From Microbacterium binotii (GTDB taxonomy: Bacteria > Actinomycetota > Actinomycetes > Actinomycetales > Microbacteriaceae), in the NCBI RefSeq assembly GCF_021398715.1, contig NZ_CP090347.1, forward strand, positions 3,224,001 through 3,288,000: a DNA stretch of 64,000 bases, given 5' to 3'. Below the pieces are notes generated by a model. The model had not been told where the DNA came from. It did no database searches and saw only the letters and a program-made list of their open reading frames with translations. The number at the start of each line of letters is the position of its first letter. The stretch's first letter is position 1. The position numbers were made by a program, and so were the translations under genes. This document shows, one piece after another, positions 1-8,843 of the stretch.

Positions 1-12
1 GAGCCTGCGTCT

Positions 13-1032
13 CTACCCTGCGGCTATCGCCGCGTCGGTCGCCGTCTTGAAGCCGAGGTTCATGCGCGTGCCATAGTTCTGACCCACGAACGAGTTCCCC
101 GAAGTGTGCACACCGATCACACAGTTGCCGCATGCGGTGCCGCTTTGGAGTGCCCAGACAGGTCCGCCGCTCTGACCGCCGGAGGTGTCGATCGTGTACG
201 TGAGCTGGCTTGCGCCGAAGGCATACGCCGAGTCAGTGTGCTGCCACATGTGGTAACCCGGTCCGTTCACGCCCACCTTGTCTCCCGGGTAACCCGTGAC
301 CCGGTGATAACCGTAGTTCGCGTTCACGCCGCCACCGGGATCCCGGTAACCCATGTGGCCGACAACGTCACCGATGTTGCAGTTGAGTCGGATCAGCCCC
401 CAGTCGGATGCACCGTCCCCGAAGCTGATCCAGTTCTGCGAAACGGTGAGGTTGGTGGGGATGCACCCATACTCTGCGGTGTTGCCCTCCGCGCCGAAGT
501 AGACATACATCTCGGTAGCCCAAGCGCCGTCACCGTACAAGCAGTGGGCAGCGGTCACGACCGTTCGCTGACCGACCAAGGCCCCCGAGCACATGTAGCC
601 GGTGCCGTTGCGCTGGTAGAGCAACAGGGGGATCTGCGAGAACGGCGAGCTGTTGGGGAACACTTGCACACGGTCATCGCTTCCGATGATGACCCGAGAC
701 GATGGTCCGCCGGGCGCTGCCGGGGAGAGGGGCATCTCGCTCTCAACATCCGGATCGATGGTCAACTCACCGACGACGAATCCGCCTTCCAGATCTGCCA
801 GATCGCCGCTACCGATCTCGCTCGGCGCGATGTCTTCGGTATTGAGTTCCACCGGCAGAGTTGTGATGTTTCCATGGTTGTCGACAAGCGTCACCTCGTC
901 CGGTGAGACGCCTGCAGAGTCCGCGGGCGCTGCATATGCAGCGCCCGCCCCCGCAGCGAGTGCACCAGCCGGCAGCACGAGACAGATCACCGCCGCCGCA
1001 ATCCGCCTCCGGACCTTTCGATTTGTCGCCAT
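13..1032 (-). CDS. Secreted trypsin-like serine peptidase
   Basis: The product is a chymotrypsin-fold serine endopeptidase of about 339 residues. The catalytic triad is visible: His near 163 in TAAHC, Asp near 210 in SDWGL and Ser near 288 in GGQSGGP. An arginine-rich start, a hydrophobic stretch and an AYA-AP cleavage site form a signal peptide. The roughly 100 residues before the protease fold look like a propeptide, as in V8/glutamyl-endopeptidase relatives. I chose the ATG at 1032 because GGGGAGG lies 6 nt upstream; an in-frame ATG at 1059 has no such site. Cysteine pairs (MCSG/AHC, ACGNC) suggest disulfides. The substrate is unknown. It is divergent from the carbamoyltransferase-like gene. 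Confidence 0.88.
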   Translation of the reverse strand: MATNRKVRRRIAAAVICLVLPAGALAAGAGAAYAAPADSAGVSPDEVTLVDNHGNITTLPVELNTEDIAPSEIGSGDLADLEGGFVVGELTIDPDVESEMPLSPAAPGGPSSRVIIGSDDRVQVFPNSSPFSQIPLLLYQRNGTGYMCSGALVGQRTVVTAAHCLYGDGAWATEMYVYFGAEGNTAEYGCIPTNLTVSQNWISFGDGASDWGLIRLNCNIGDVVGHMGYRDPGGGVNANYGYHRVTGYPGDKVGVNGPGYHMWQHTDSAYAFGASQLTYTIDTSGGQSGGPVWALQSGTACGNCVIGVHTSGNSFVGQNYGTRMNLGFKTATDAAIAAG

Positions 1033-1236
1033 CATGATCCTCCCCCTCATATGCAACAAATAGCTTTCTCACAGCATGCCAAATTGAGTGGGCGGTGTGA
1101 AGAGTGCCAGCAGAGCTGTCAGGCGACGCGGCACTGCGCTGCGGGGTATCGAGCTGCTTCACGGCTGGCGCGGCCTAGGGCGACCGGGCGGCAGGATGCG
1201 GTGAGCCAGCCGCATCCGCGTCGATACGGTGGCGGG

Positions 1237-2058
1237 ATGCGCTCCCTCATCCGCCTCGACGACTGGACATCCGCCGACATCGAGCAGGTCTTCGCCCTCG
1301 CCGACGCATACGAAGCGGGGCGGGGTCCGAAGACGTCGGGCTGTGCGGTCATGTTCTTCCCAGCGACGAGTCTTCGCACCCGTGTCACATTCGAGCGCGG
1401 CGCGGCGCTCATGGGTCTGCAGCCGGTCGTCCTTCCCGAGTCCACCCTCGACAAGCCGGAGGCGCACGCGGATGTCGCGGGCTACCTCGCCGGCTGGGCC
1501 GACCTCGCCGTCGTCCGCCACGGCGACATCGGCGTGCTGGAGGCCCTCGCGGCCCCGGGCGCCCTTCCCATCGTGAACGCGATGACGGGCATCAACCATC
1601 CCTGTGAGGTCCTCGCCGACCTGTGGATGCTGCGACGGAACCGCGATCTCGCCGCGACACGTTTCCTGTTCGTCGGGCCTGACGGCAACATCTCGCGCGC
1701 GTGGCAGGAAGCCTCTCGCGCGCTCGGGCTCGACGTGGTGCAGTGCGCGCCGGCCGAGCTGCGCACACCCGGCGCGCGATGGGTCGGGGATCTCGATTCG
1801 GCGATCCGCTCCGCCGACGTGATCATCACCGACGACCCCGGGAGCCACGCCGAGATCCTCGAGCCGTATCGGATCACCGCATCCCTGCTGGATGCGGCGC
1901 CTCGCGGTGTCCGGCTGAATCCGTGCCCGCCGTTCATCCGCGGGCGGGAGGTCAGCGAGGACGCGGTGGCACATCCCGCCTTCGTCGGTCACGCGTTCAA
2001 GAGCGCACTCCTGCCCGTGCACCAGGCCGTGATGGCCTCCTGCCTCGGAATCGGCTAG
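1237..2058 (+). CDS. Short aspartate/ornithine carbamoyltransferase-like protein
   Basis: This 273-residue protein belongs to the ATCase/OTCase fold. SLRTRVTFE stands where STRTR binds carbamoyl phosphate, and NHPCEVLAD matches the HPxQ segment. A late NPCPPFIRGREV segment stands where ornithine enzymes have HCLP. It is shorter than usual (about 300-330), and the DxWxSMG loop that holds the amino-acid substrate in ornithine enzymes is replaced by TDDPG. The substrate may therefore differ from ornithine. The start is the ATG at 1237; the reading frame is open further upstream, but that part has no family similarity. It stands alone, away from arginine genes, so I would not call it argF. Confidence 0.75.
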   Translation: MRSLIRLDDWTSADIEQVFALADAYEAGRGPKTSGCAVMFFPATSLRTRVTFERGAALMGLQPVVLPESTLDKPEAHADVAGYLAGWADLAVVRHGDIGVLEALAAPGALPIVNAMTGINHPCEVLADLWMLRRNRDLAATRFLFVGPDGNISRAWQEASRALGLDVVQCAPAELRTPGARWVGDLDSAIRSADVIITDDPGSHAEILEPYRITASLLDAAPRGVRLNPCPPFIRGREVSEDAVAHPAFVGHAFKSALLPVHQAVMASCLGIG

Positions 2059-2117
2059 CCGCGTCCGCTCCTGCGGGCGGGATGCGGGCGCCGGGCGGGT
2101 GCGGACCCAGGCGGGGA

Positions 2118-3437
2118 TCACTCCACGAGGAGGGCGGGCTCCTCGAGGACGGCGGCGACGTCGGCGATGAAGCGGCTCATGCCGTCACCGTCGATGACGC
2201 GGTGATCGAACGAACCGGACACCGTGGTCACGAAACGCGGGCGCACCTCGCCGTCGACCACCCAGGGCTTCTGTCGGATCGTTCCCATCGCGATGATCCC
2301 GGCCTCACCCGGGTTGATGATGGGGGTTCCCGCATCCATCCCGAAGACGCCGATGTTGGTGATCGTGATTGTCCCCTGCTGCTGGTCGGCGGGCGGGGTC
2401 TTGCCCTCGCGCGCCGTGAGCGTCAGGCGCTCCAGGGCCTTCGCCAGCTCGCGCATGCTCAGGTTCTGGGCGTCCTTGATGTTCGGGACGATCAAGCCGC
2501 GCGGCGTCGCCGCCGCGATGCCGAGGTTCACGTAGTGGCGGAGGTTGATCTGCGCACCGTCGTCGCCGTCGACCCACGCGGCGTTGACCATGGGCGTGCG
2601 ACGCACGGCCCAGATGACCGCGCGGGCCATGATCAGCAGCGGCGAGACCTTCGTGTCTGCGTAGTCGGGCGACGCCTTCAGGCGCTTCACGAGCTCCATC
2701 GTGCGCGTCGCATCGACGTCGGTCCACACCGTCACGTGCGGCGCGGAGTACGCGCTGCGCACCATCGACCCGGCCGTCGCCTTGCGCACACCCCTCACCG
2801 GGATGGACTCCTCGCGCGGGTCGGACTCGGCCACGGATGCGGCGACCGGGATCGTCTCCTCGCGCACCTCGGGCCACTCGGGCGTCTCGATGTTGCGGAA
2901 CACGCTCGCTTGCGACGCGTGCTTCACGACATCGTCGCGCGTCACCTCGCCGCCGGCGCCACTGGGCGTCACGGCGGAGAGGTCGACGCCCAGGTCGCGG
3001 GCGAGCTTGCGGATCGGCGGCTTCGCCACGACCCCGGCGGCGGATGCGGCGGGCGCCGCGGCGGGCTTGCGGCGCCGCGAAGTGACGGCACCGGCGGAGC
3101 CGTAGCCGACGAGGACGGAGCCGCCCGCCTCGGGCTCGGCGGCGGGGGCCGGGAGTCCCGGGTCGCCGGGTGCGGGGACATCGGATGCGGGAGCCGCCGC
3201 ATCCGCGATCGTGATGATGGGGGCCCCGACATCGACCGTCTGCCCCTCTTCGACGAGCACCTCGCCGACCACTCCCGCGAAGGGCGACGGCAGCTCGACC
3301 AACGACTTCGCCGTCTCGATCTCGACGATCACGTCGTTGACGGCGACGGTGTCACCGCTCTTGACGTGCCAGGTGACGATCTCGGCGTCGGTGAGACCCT
3401 CGCCGACATCCGGGAGATGGAAGGTCTGCGTGCTCAT
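2118..3437 (-). CDS. 2-oxoacid dehydrogenase E2 (dihydrolipoamide acyltransferase)
   Basis: This is the E2 core enzyme of a branched-chain 2-oxoacid or pyruvate dehydrogenase complex (439 aa). The domain order is an N-terminal lipoyl domain with the lipoylated lysine near 44 in ETAKS, an Ala/Pro-rich linker, an E1/E3-binding domain ([12 protein letters not shown]), and a C-terminal catalytic domain. The catalytic domain ends with DHRVIDGDG, which holds the active-site His and Asp. There is one lipoyl domain. It is the last gene of the aminotransferase-E1alpha-E1beta-E2 operon, 36 bp after E1 beta. No E3 gene lies in the window, so E3 must be shared. The branched-chain assignment is favoured by two-subunit E1 and the aminotransferase neighbour, not proven. 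Confidence 0.93.
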   Translation of the reverse strand: MSTQTFHLPDVGEGLTDAEIVTWHVKSGDTVAVNDVIVEIETAKSLVELPSPFAGVVGEVLVEEGQTVDVGAPIITIADAAAPASDVPAPGDPGLPAPAAEPEAGGSVLVGYGSAGAVTSRRRKPAAAPAASAAGVVAKPPIRKLARDLGVDLSAVTPSGAGGEVTRDDVVKHASQASVFRNIETPEWPEVREETIPVAASVAESDPREESIPVRGVRKATAGSMVRSAYSAPHVTVWTDVDATRTMELVKRLKASPDYADTKVSPLLIMARAVIWAVRRTPMVNAAWVDGDDGAQINLRHYVNLGIAAATPRGLIVPNIKDAQNLSMRELAKALERLTLTAREGKTPPADQQQGTITITNIGVFGMDAGTPIINPGEAGIIAMGTIRQKPWVVDGEVRPRFVTTVSGSFDHRVIDGDGMSRFIADVAAVLEEPALLVE

Positions 3438-3473
3438 TGCGGTTCCTTTCGCCGTACCTGAGGGGCGGAGTGG

Positions 3474-4457
3474 TCAGTAGGCGAGGGCGCGGTCGACGGC
3501 CTCGAGGATGCGGTCGGCATCGGGCAGGTACTGCCCCTCGAGCTTGGCGGGCGGGAAGGGCACATCGAACCCGGACACGCGCAGCACCGGGGCCTCGAGC
3601 GAGTAGAACGCGCGTTCGGTGACGGTCGCGGCGATCTCCGAGCCGAGCGAGGTGAACTGCGGCGCCTCCTGCGCGTAGACCATGCGACCGGTGCGGGCGA
3701 CGGAGTCGAGGATGGGGCCGTAATCCACCGGCGAGAGGGAGCGCAGGTCGATGACCTCGCAGCTGGTCCCCTCGCTCTCGGCGAGCGCGGCGGCCTGCAA
3801 CAGCGTCGAGACCATCGCGCCGTGGCCGACGAGGGTGACGTCGGTGCCCCTCCGCACGATGCGGGAGGCGTGCAGCGGCAGCGCACGAGCGGAGAGGTCC
3901 ACCTCGCCCTTGGGCCAGTAGCGGCTCTTCGGCTCGAGGAAGACGACGGGGTCGTCGGAGGCGATCGCGTCCTGGATCATCCAGTACGCGTCGTTCGGTG
4001 TGGACGGGCTCACCACACGCAGGCCCGGAGTGTGCGTGAAGTACGCCTCGGGGCTCTCCTGGTGGTGCTCGACGGCGCCGATGTGCCCGCCGTACGGGAT
4101 GCGGATGACCACGGGCATGCGCAGCGCGCCCTCGTGACGGTTGGTGAGCTTGGCCAGCTGCGTCGTGATCTGGTCGAAGCCGGGGAAGACGAAGCCGTCG
4201 AACTGGATCTCGCAGACGGGACGGAACCCGCCCATCGCGAGCCCGATCGCGGTGCCGATGATGCCCGACTCGGCGAGGGGGGTGTCGATCACGCGGTTCT
4301 TGCCGAACTCGGCCTGCAGACCCTCGGTGACGCGGAAGACGCCGCCGAGGGGACCGATGTCCTCGCCCATCAGCAGCACGCGGTCGCTGTCGCGCATGGC
4401 CTGGGCCATGCCCGCGTTCAGGGCCTTGCTCATCGGCAGGGTGGTCATCTCGCTCAT
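3474..4457 (-). CDS. 2-oxoacid dehydrogenase E1 component, beta subunit
   Basis: The 327-residue beta subunit of a heterotetrameric E1 decarboxylase pairs with the upstream alpha subunit to bind thiamine diphosphate. Family landmarks are GEDIGPLGGVFRVT near the N-terminus, DTPLAESGIIG, the RIPYGGHIGAVEHHQ loop with the conserved histidine pair, and the C-terminal transketolase domain (VTLVGHGAMV to PFPPAKLE). The ATG at 4457 overlaps the stop of E1 alpha by ATGA, indicating translational coupling. The length fits the family (about 325-340). Whether the complex acts on branched-chain oxoacids or pyruvate cannot be settled from sequence. Confidence 0.93.
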   Translation of the reverse strand: MSEMTTLPMSKALNAGMAQAMRDSDRVLLMGEDIGPLGGVFRVTEGLQAEFGKNRVIDTPLAESGIIGTAIGLAMGGFRPVCEIQFDGFVFPGFDQITTQLAKLTNRHEGALRMPVVIRIPYGGHIGAVEHHQESPEAYFTHTPGLRVVSPSTPNDAYWMIQDAIASDDPVVFLEPKSRYWPKGEVDLSARALPLHASRIVRRGTDVTLVGHGAMVSTLLQAAALAESEGTSCEVIDLRSLSPVDYGPILDSVARTGRMVYAQEAPQFTSLGSEIAATVTERAFYSLEAPVLRVSGFDVPFPPAKLEGQYLPDADRILEAVDRALAY

Positions 4458-5605
4458 GCCTGACCTCCCTCGAGGGATGCTTCGTACTCGGCGAGCCAGC
4501 GCTTCTGCTCGTCGACGAGCGGATGCGGCTCGCTGTAGACGTGGTCGAACATCATGTCGGTGCCGATGGAGCCGAGGGCCACCGTGCGGGCGCGGACGTC
4601 TTCGGCGTAGTCGGCGGCGGCCGCATCCACGTCGGCGAAGAACGCGTCCGACGCACCGCGCGAGCGCAGGTACGCCGCCATCCGGGCGATCGGGTCGCGC
4701 TCGGCCCAGGACTGCTCCTCGGCGGAGGTGCGGTACTTGGTCGGGTCGTCGCTGGTCGTGTGCGCGCCCATCCGGTACGTCATCGCCTCGATCGCGCGGG
4801 GTCCGCCGCCGGCACGCGCCTCGTCGAGGGCCTGACGCGTGACGGCGAAGCTCGCCAGCACGTCGTTGCCGTCGACCTGGACGCTCGGCATGCCGTAGCC
4901 CTCGCCGCGTCGGTAGAGCGGCGCCGAGGCCTGGGTCGCGACGGGGACCGAGATGGCCCACTGGTTGTTCTGGAGGAAGAAGACCTGAGGAGCGCGATAG
5001 CTCGCCGCGAAGACCATCGCCTCGTGCACGTCTCCCTGGCTGGACGCGCCGTCGCCGTAGTAGACGATGACGGCCTCGTCCCGATCGAGGTCGCCGGTGC
5101 CGGTCTTGCCGTCGAAGACGAGGCTCATGCCGAAGCCCGCGGCGTGCAGCGTCTGCGAGCCGAGCACGAGCGTGTAGATGTGCGTGTTGCCGTTCTTCGG
5201 GTCGTACGGGTTCCACCCGCCGTGCGTGAGGCCGCGCATGAGCCGCACGATGTCGATCGGGTCGACGCCGCGGATGGTGCACACGACGTGCTCGCGGTAC
5301 GAGGGGAAGAGGTGGTCCTGCGCTCTCGCGGCGTGGGCGGACCCGACCTGCGCCGCCTCCTGCCCCCAGCTCGGCGGCCAGAGGGCGAGCTGGCCCTGAC
5401 GCTGCAGGTTGGTCGCCTGCCGGTCGAAGGCGCGCACGACCACCATGTCGCGGTAGAAGGTCTCGAGCTGGGCGTCGTCGATCGCGGCCACGGCGGCGAG
5501 GTAGGGCTCGGCGGCGGGGGTCGGCGCGAACGAACCGTCCGCCGCCAGCACCCGCACCATCCGCGCGTCGTCGTCGGCCGGAGAGAACGTGTCGGGCGAG
5601 GTCAC
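4454..5605 (-). CDS. 2-oxoacid dehydrogenase E1 component, alpha subunit
   Basis: This thiamine-diphosphate-dependent decarboxylase subunit has about 383 residues. The ThDP motif is clear: GDGASSQGD followed after about 25 residues by NNQWAIS. FPSYREH and the GGWNPYDPKNGNTH phosphorylation-loop region match branched-chain-type E1 alpha. I place the start at the GTG at 5605, 10 bp after the aminotransferase stop. The frame stays open to an ATG at 5668, but that start would overlap the aminotransferase by 53 bp. The gene is translationally coupled to E1 beta. Confidence 0.9.
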   Translation of the reverse strand: MTSPDTFSPADDDARMVRVLAADGSFAPTPAAEPYLAAVAAIDDAQLETFYRDMVVVRAFDRQATNLQRQGQLALWPPSWGQEAAQVGSAHAARAQDHLFPSYREHVVCTIRGVDPIDIVRLMRGLTHGGWNPYDPKNGNTHIYTLVLGSQTLHAAGFGMSLVFDGKTGTGDLDRDEAVIVYYGDGASSQGDVHEAMVFAASYRAPQVFFLQNNQWAISVPVATQASAPLYRRGEGYGMPSVQVDGNDVLASFAVTRQALDEARAGGGPRAIEAMTYRMGAHTTSDDPTKYRTSAEEQSWAERDPIARMAAYLRSRGASDAFFADVDAAAADYAEDVRARTVALGSIGTDMMFDHVYSEPHPLVDEQKRWLAEYEASLEGGQA

Positions 5606-5615
5606 GGGCTCTACG

Positions 5616-6713
5616 CTATCTGCTGGCGGGATGGCCCTCTGGGAGGTCACGTACAACGGATGCGGCAATTCGTAGGATCTGCTCGACAGACTCCTCTTCG
5701 CCGATCGAGATCCGCACGCCGTCTCCCGCGAAGGGGCGGACCACCAGGCCGCCCTCGTCGAAGGCCGTCGCGGCGTCGGTCGTGGCCTCTCCCGTGGCGA
5801 GCCAGACGAAGTTGCCCTGCGCGTCGGGGACCCGCCATCCTGCGTCGCGGAGTCCCGCGACGACCCGGTCGCGGCGTTCGGCGATCACCCGTACGCGCTC
5901 GAGCAGCTCGGCGTCGGCGTCGATGCTCGCGAGGGCAGCCTCTTCAGCGGTGGCGGTGACCGAGAGGGGGATGGCGACGGCGCGCGCCGCATCCAGCACG
6001 CGGCGGTGACCGATCGCGTATCCGATGCGGAGCCCCGCAAGCCCGTAGGCCTTCGAGAAGGTGCGCAGCGCCACGACGTTCGGTCGGGTGACGCCCGTGC
6101 GGCGCAGCCCGTCGACCGCATCCGGCGCGGTCACGAACTCGGCGTACGCCTCGTCGAGGATGACGAGCACGTCGGCGGGGACCGCCGCGACGAAGGTGTC
6201 GAACTCGTCCTGCGTCACGACCGGGCCGGTGGGGTTGTTGGGGCTGCACACGATGACGGCGCGGGTGCGCGGGGTGATCGCCGCGGCCATCGCGACCAGG
6301 TCGTGACGACCCTCGGCCGTCAGCGGCACCTCGACGCGGTCGGCGCCGGCGACGGTGACGAAGCTCGGGTAGGCCTCGAAGGACCGCCACGCGTAGACGA
6401 CCTCGTCGCCGGGGCCCGCGACCGCGAGGATCAGCTGCGAGAGCAGCGATGCACTTCCGGCGCCGATGTGCACCTCGTCGGCGTCGACGCCGTAGCGCTC
6501 GGCCAGACGCACGCGGAGCCTCGCCGCGGTCGCGTCCGGGTAGCGGTTCACCGTCTCGGCGGCGCGGAGGGCGGCCAGCACTCGCGGCAGCGGCGCGAAG
6601 GGGTTCTCGTTGCTCGAGAGCTTGAACGCGTCGGCACCGGCCGGCTTGCCCTGTCGGTAGACCGGCAGGGCCGCGATCTCGGGGCGCACACGAACGGGAA
6701 TCGGCTCTGTCAC
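5616..6713 (-). CDS. HisC/Pat-type PLP aminotransferase
   Basis: This class I/II fold aminotransferase (365 aa) resembles histidinol-phosphate and aromatic amino-acid aminotransferases. It shows [11 protein letters not shown] near the N-terminus, the CSPNNPTG substrate/cofactor loop, DEAYAEF, and the PLP lysine in [16 protein letters not shown]. It begins with GTG and is the first gene of the operon with the 2-oxoacid dehydrogenase genes. In actinobacteria HisC-like proteins placed this way are often called Pat, an aromatic aminotransferase. The context (transamination, then oxidative decarboxylation of the oxoacid) favours amino-acid catabolism over histidine synthesis, and no other his gene is present. 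Exact substrate unknown. Confidence 0.88.
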   Translation of the reverse strand: MTEPIPVRVRPEIAALPVYRQGKPAGADAFKLSSNENPFAPLPRVLAALRAAETVNRYPDATAARLRVRLAERYGVDADEVHIGAGSASLLSQLILAVAGPGDEVVYAWRSFEAYPSFVTVAGADRVEVPLTAEGRHDLVAMAAAITPRTRAVIVCSPNNPTGPVVTQDEFDTFVAAVPADVLVILDEAYAEFVTAPDAVDGLRRTGVTRPNVVALRTFSKAYGLAGLRIGYAIGHRRVLDAARAVAIPLSVTATAEEAALASIDADAELLERVRVIAERRDRVVAGLRDAGWRVPDAQGNFVWLATGEATTDAATAFDEGGLVVRPFAGDGVRISIGEEESVEQILRIAASVVRDLPEGHPASR

Positions 6714-6761
6714 ACCGAGAGTCTAGGAGCGCGGATGCGGGGCGCGTGCCACACTTCCGGC

Positions 6762-7154
6762 ATGGGCTTTCTCATCCGCGTCGTGGTGAACGCGTTCTCG
6801 ATCTGGGTCGTGACCCTCATCCCGGTCCTCGGCGTCAGCGTCATCGCGTTCCCGCCGGGCGGAACGCTCGAGATCGTGCTGTCACTGCTGATCGTGGCGC
6901 TCGTCTTCGCGCTCGTGAACACGATCGTCGGATCGGTGGTGAAGGTGATCGCCTTCCCGCTCTACGTGCTCACGCTCGGCCTGTTCTCGCTCATCGTGAA
7001 CGGGTTCCTGCTGTGGCTGACCAGCTGGATCACCGAGTTCTGGGACTGGGGCCTGCGGGTCGAGAGCTTCTGGTGGGGCGTCGTCGCGGCCCTCGTGATC
7101 GCCGTCATCAACGGCATCTTCGGCGTCATCCTGCGCCCGAAGCGACGGGACTGA
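6762..7154 (+). CDS. 4-TM phage-holin-family (superfamily IV) membrane protein
   Basis: This 130-residue integral membrane protein has four hydrophobic segments (about 5-30, 35-57, 63-85, 100-122). The NTIVGSVVKVIAFPLYVLTLG core is typical of the PF04020 group, named after mycobacteriophage holins but chromosomal and widespread in actinobacteria. Despite the name there is no prophage here, so a lytic role should not be assumed. Its last 29 bp overlap the end of the convergent hydrolase gene on the other strand. It is divergent from the aminotransferase operon. Confidence 0.8.
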   Translation: MGFLIRVVVNAFSIWVVTLIPVLGVSVIAFPPGGTLEIVLSLLIVALVFALVNTIVGSVVKVIAFPLYVLTLGLFSLIVNGFLLWLTSWITEFWDWGLRVESFWWGVVAALVIAVINGIFGVILRPKRRD

Positions 7155-8454
7155 CCGCACCGGCGCGGCGCCGCGGTACGGCGTCGACCTGACGCGCCCC
7201 GAACTCCTGCGTCGAGATGAGACGTGCGCCCTCGAGCTCGGCCATGCGCTCGTGCACCACGGCGACGCGCGGATCGGCCGAGGCGTCGACGAGTCCGGCC
7301 GTCTCGGCGTAGGCGCTGAGGTGGTGCGCGGGCAGGCCGAGATCCTGCGGACCCGGCGCAGGATCCACGACGCGCGTGGCGACGAAACTCCCCTCCGCCC
7401 CCACACGCGTGGCGAATCCTCCGCCGGCGAGCATCGCCACCGGGTCGTCGCCGTGTCGCAGGTCGACGGCCATCGCCTCGGGGCCGGGGTCGGCGGCGGT
7501 CGGGGAGCCCGCCGTCCCGACGACGCGCACGTCGTAGTCGCCGGTCGCCGCGACCTGGCCCACCAGCATCCCGCCCTGCGAGTGGCCGTAGAGATAGAGC
7601 GTGTCGCCGGGGCGCACACCCGCCTCGGCGAGCATCGCCGTCAGCGCCAGGTAGGCGTCGGACTGCTCGCCGCCGTACCCCTGGACGTTGGAGAGCATGT
7701 CCCACACCTCGTCGCCGCCGAGCCCGCTCGTGCCGGCGACGTACACGGCGTACGCGGTTCCGGATGCGGTCGCGTACTTCTCGATGCGCACCCGCGCCTC
7801 GCCGCCCTGCGGGATCCGGCCGAGCGCCGGCGCGAGGGCTGCGGGGGCCGCGGCCGAGAGGTCCGCGGGTGGCAGCGGCACGATCTCCGGCACGGGCCGC
7901 CCCGTGGGCGCCAGGTGCGTGCCGAACGGGATCCGGCCGCGGACCGCGGTGAGGCGCGCGATGGCCGCCCCCGTGGCCAGACCCGCCCCCGCGAGGAAGG
8001 GCATCAGCAGGGTGAACCACGCCCAGCCGTCGCCGAGGCCGGCATCCGCTCGCAGCAGCTCCGTCGCCCCGGGGTAGGCCCGCTCGATCGCGGCGATTCC
8101 CTCTCGAGCGCGCGCGACGGCATCCGCGTCTCCTGCGGCGGATGCGAGAGCGGCCTCGGCGCGCATCTCGGCGAGCTCGTACACGGCCGCGCACATCAGC
8201 AGGCGGTCCTGCTGCTCCCGCGCGCGATCGGCCAGCGCGCCCACCTCGCGCATGCGGGCGTCCTGGGTGAGCCCCAGCACCGGCAGCATGTGCGCGCTGA
8301 TCCGCGCATCGGCGCGGGCGATGTCGGCGACGGCTTCGTCCAGACGTGCCGCCGCCCCCACGAGCACCGCGGCCGCATCCCGCAACCGCGCCGTGTCGAC
8401 GGCGACCGCCCCACCGGAGGAGATGCCCACCTCGCCGGTCACGACGACCACCAT
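7126..8454 (-). CDS. Alpha/beta hydrolase with N-terminal helical (WXG/LXG-like) domain
   Basis: The first 170 or so residues of this 442-residue protein are Ala-rich amphipathic helices resembling the helical heads of ESX/LXG-type secreted proteins. A short hydrophobic segment follows (about 150-170). A serine-hydrolase domain follows, with the nucleophile elbow YGHSQGG and a later HHLSAY that may supply the catalytic histidine. No signal peptide is seen. It starts 16 bp inside a small WXG-like gene, so the two are made together. A lipase, esterase or secreted-effector role is possible; the substrate is unknown. Confidence 0.72.
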   Translation of the reverse strand: MVVVVTGEVGISSGGAVAVDTARLRDAAAVLVGAAARLDEAVADIARADARISAHMLPVLGLTQDARMREVGALADRAREQQDRLLMCAAVYELAEMRAEAALASAAGDADAVARAREGIAAIERAYPGATELLRADAGLGDGWAWFTLLMPFLAGAGLATGAAIARLTAVRGRIPFGTHLAPTGRPVPEIVPLPPADLSAAAPAALAPALGRIPQGGEARVRIEKYATASGTAYAVYVAGTSGLGGDEVWDMLSNVQGYGGEQSDAYLALTAMLAEAGVRPGDTLYLYGHSQGGMLVGQVAATGDYDVRVVGTAGSPTAADPGPEAMAVDLRHGDDPVAMLAGGGFATRVGAEGSFVATRVVDPAPGPQDLGLPAHHLSAYAETAGLVDASADPRVAVVHERMAELEGARLISTQEFGARQVDAVPRRRAGAVSPVASGAG

Positions 8455-8729
8455 CCGAAGAGGTTGCCGCCACCCGTGACCAAGGCCTGACTGCGGATCT
8501 CCGCGATCACGTCGTCGAGGGCGAGGAGGCGGCGTCGCTCGTCGGCGAGCGCGGTCGTCCAGGCGTCGTGCGCCAGCTGGAAGGCGCGCATCGCCGGTGA
8601 CGCCCAGGCCGTCGCCCGGGCGAGGCCCGTGGCGTCGCGGATGACCGTCTCGATGAGCTCGACGGCTGCGAGCACGTCGCGCCGTGCCGCGTCGAAGGAG
8701 AAGACGACATCGTCGAGGGTGTCTGTCAT
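8439..8729 (-). CDS. Small WXG100-like helical protein
   Basis: The 96-residue protein is predicted to be two helices around a turn. ATAWASPAMRAF followed by HDAW resembles the W-x-G turn and spacing of WXG100/EsxA-family proteins, with Ser in place of the canonical Gly. The C-terminus is glycine-rich (GGGNLFGWW). The ATG at 8729 follows a short gap from the divergent phosphatase gene. It overlaps the hydrolase by 16 bp, like the small-partner/large-effector pairs of type VII secretion. No ESX machinery lies in the window. The family call is from pattern, not alignment. Confidence 0.62.
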   Translation of the reverse strand: MTDTLDDVVFSFDAARRDVLAAVELIETVIRDATGLARATAWASPAMRAFQLAHDAWTTALADERRRLLALDDVIAEIRSQALVTGGGNLFGWWSS

Positions 8730-8843
8730 CCCCCGATGCTCGCTCCGCATCACAGTGGCGCGGTGCGGCCGCATCCGATCCGAGGATCGCTCGCCGCGAG
8801 ATCGTGGCTGTGCAGGAGAGGTCGTCAGGACCACAATGGACCC

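Noticed and set aside
6762..7154. Prophage remnant, suggested by the holin-family protein
   Set aside because: No other phage gene is near; this membrane family is a normal chromosomal gene in actinobacteria.
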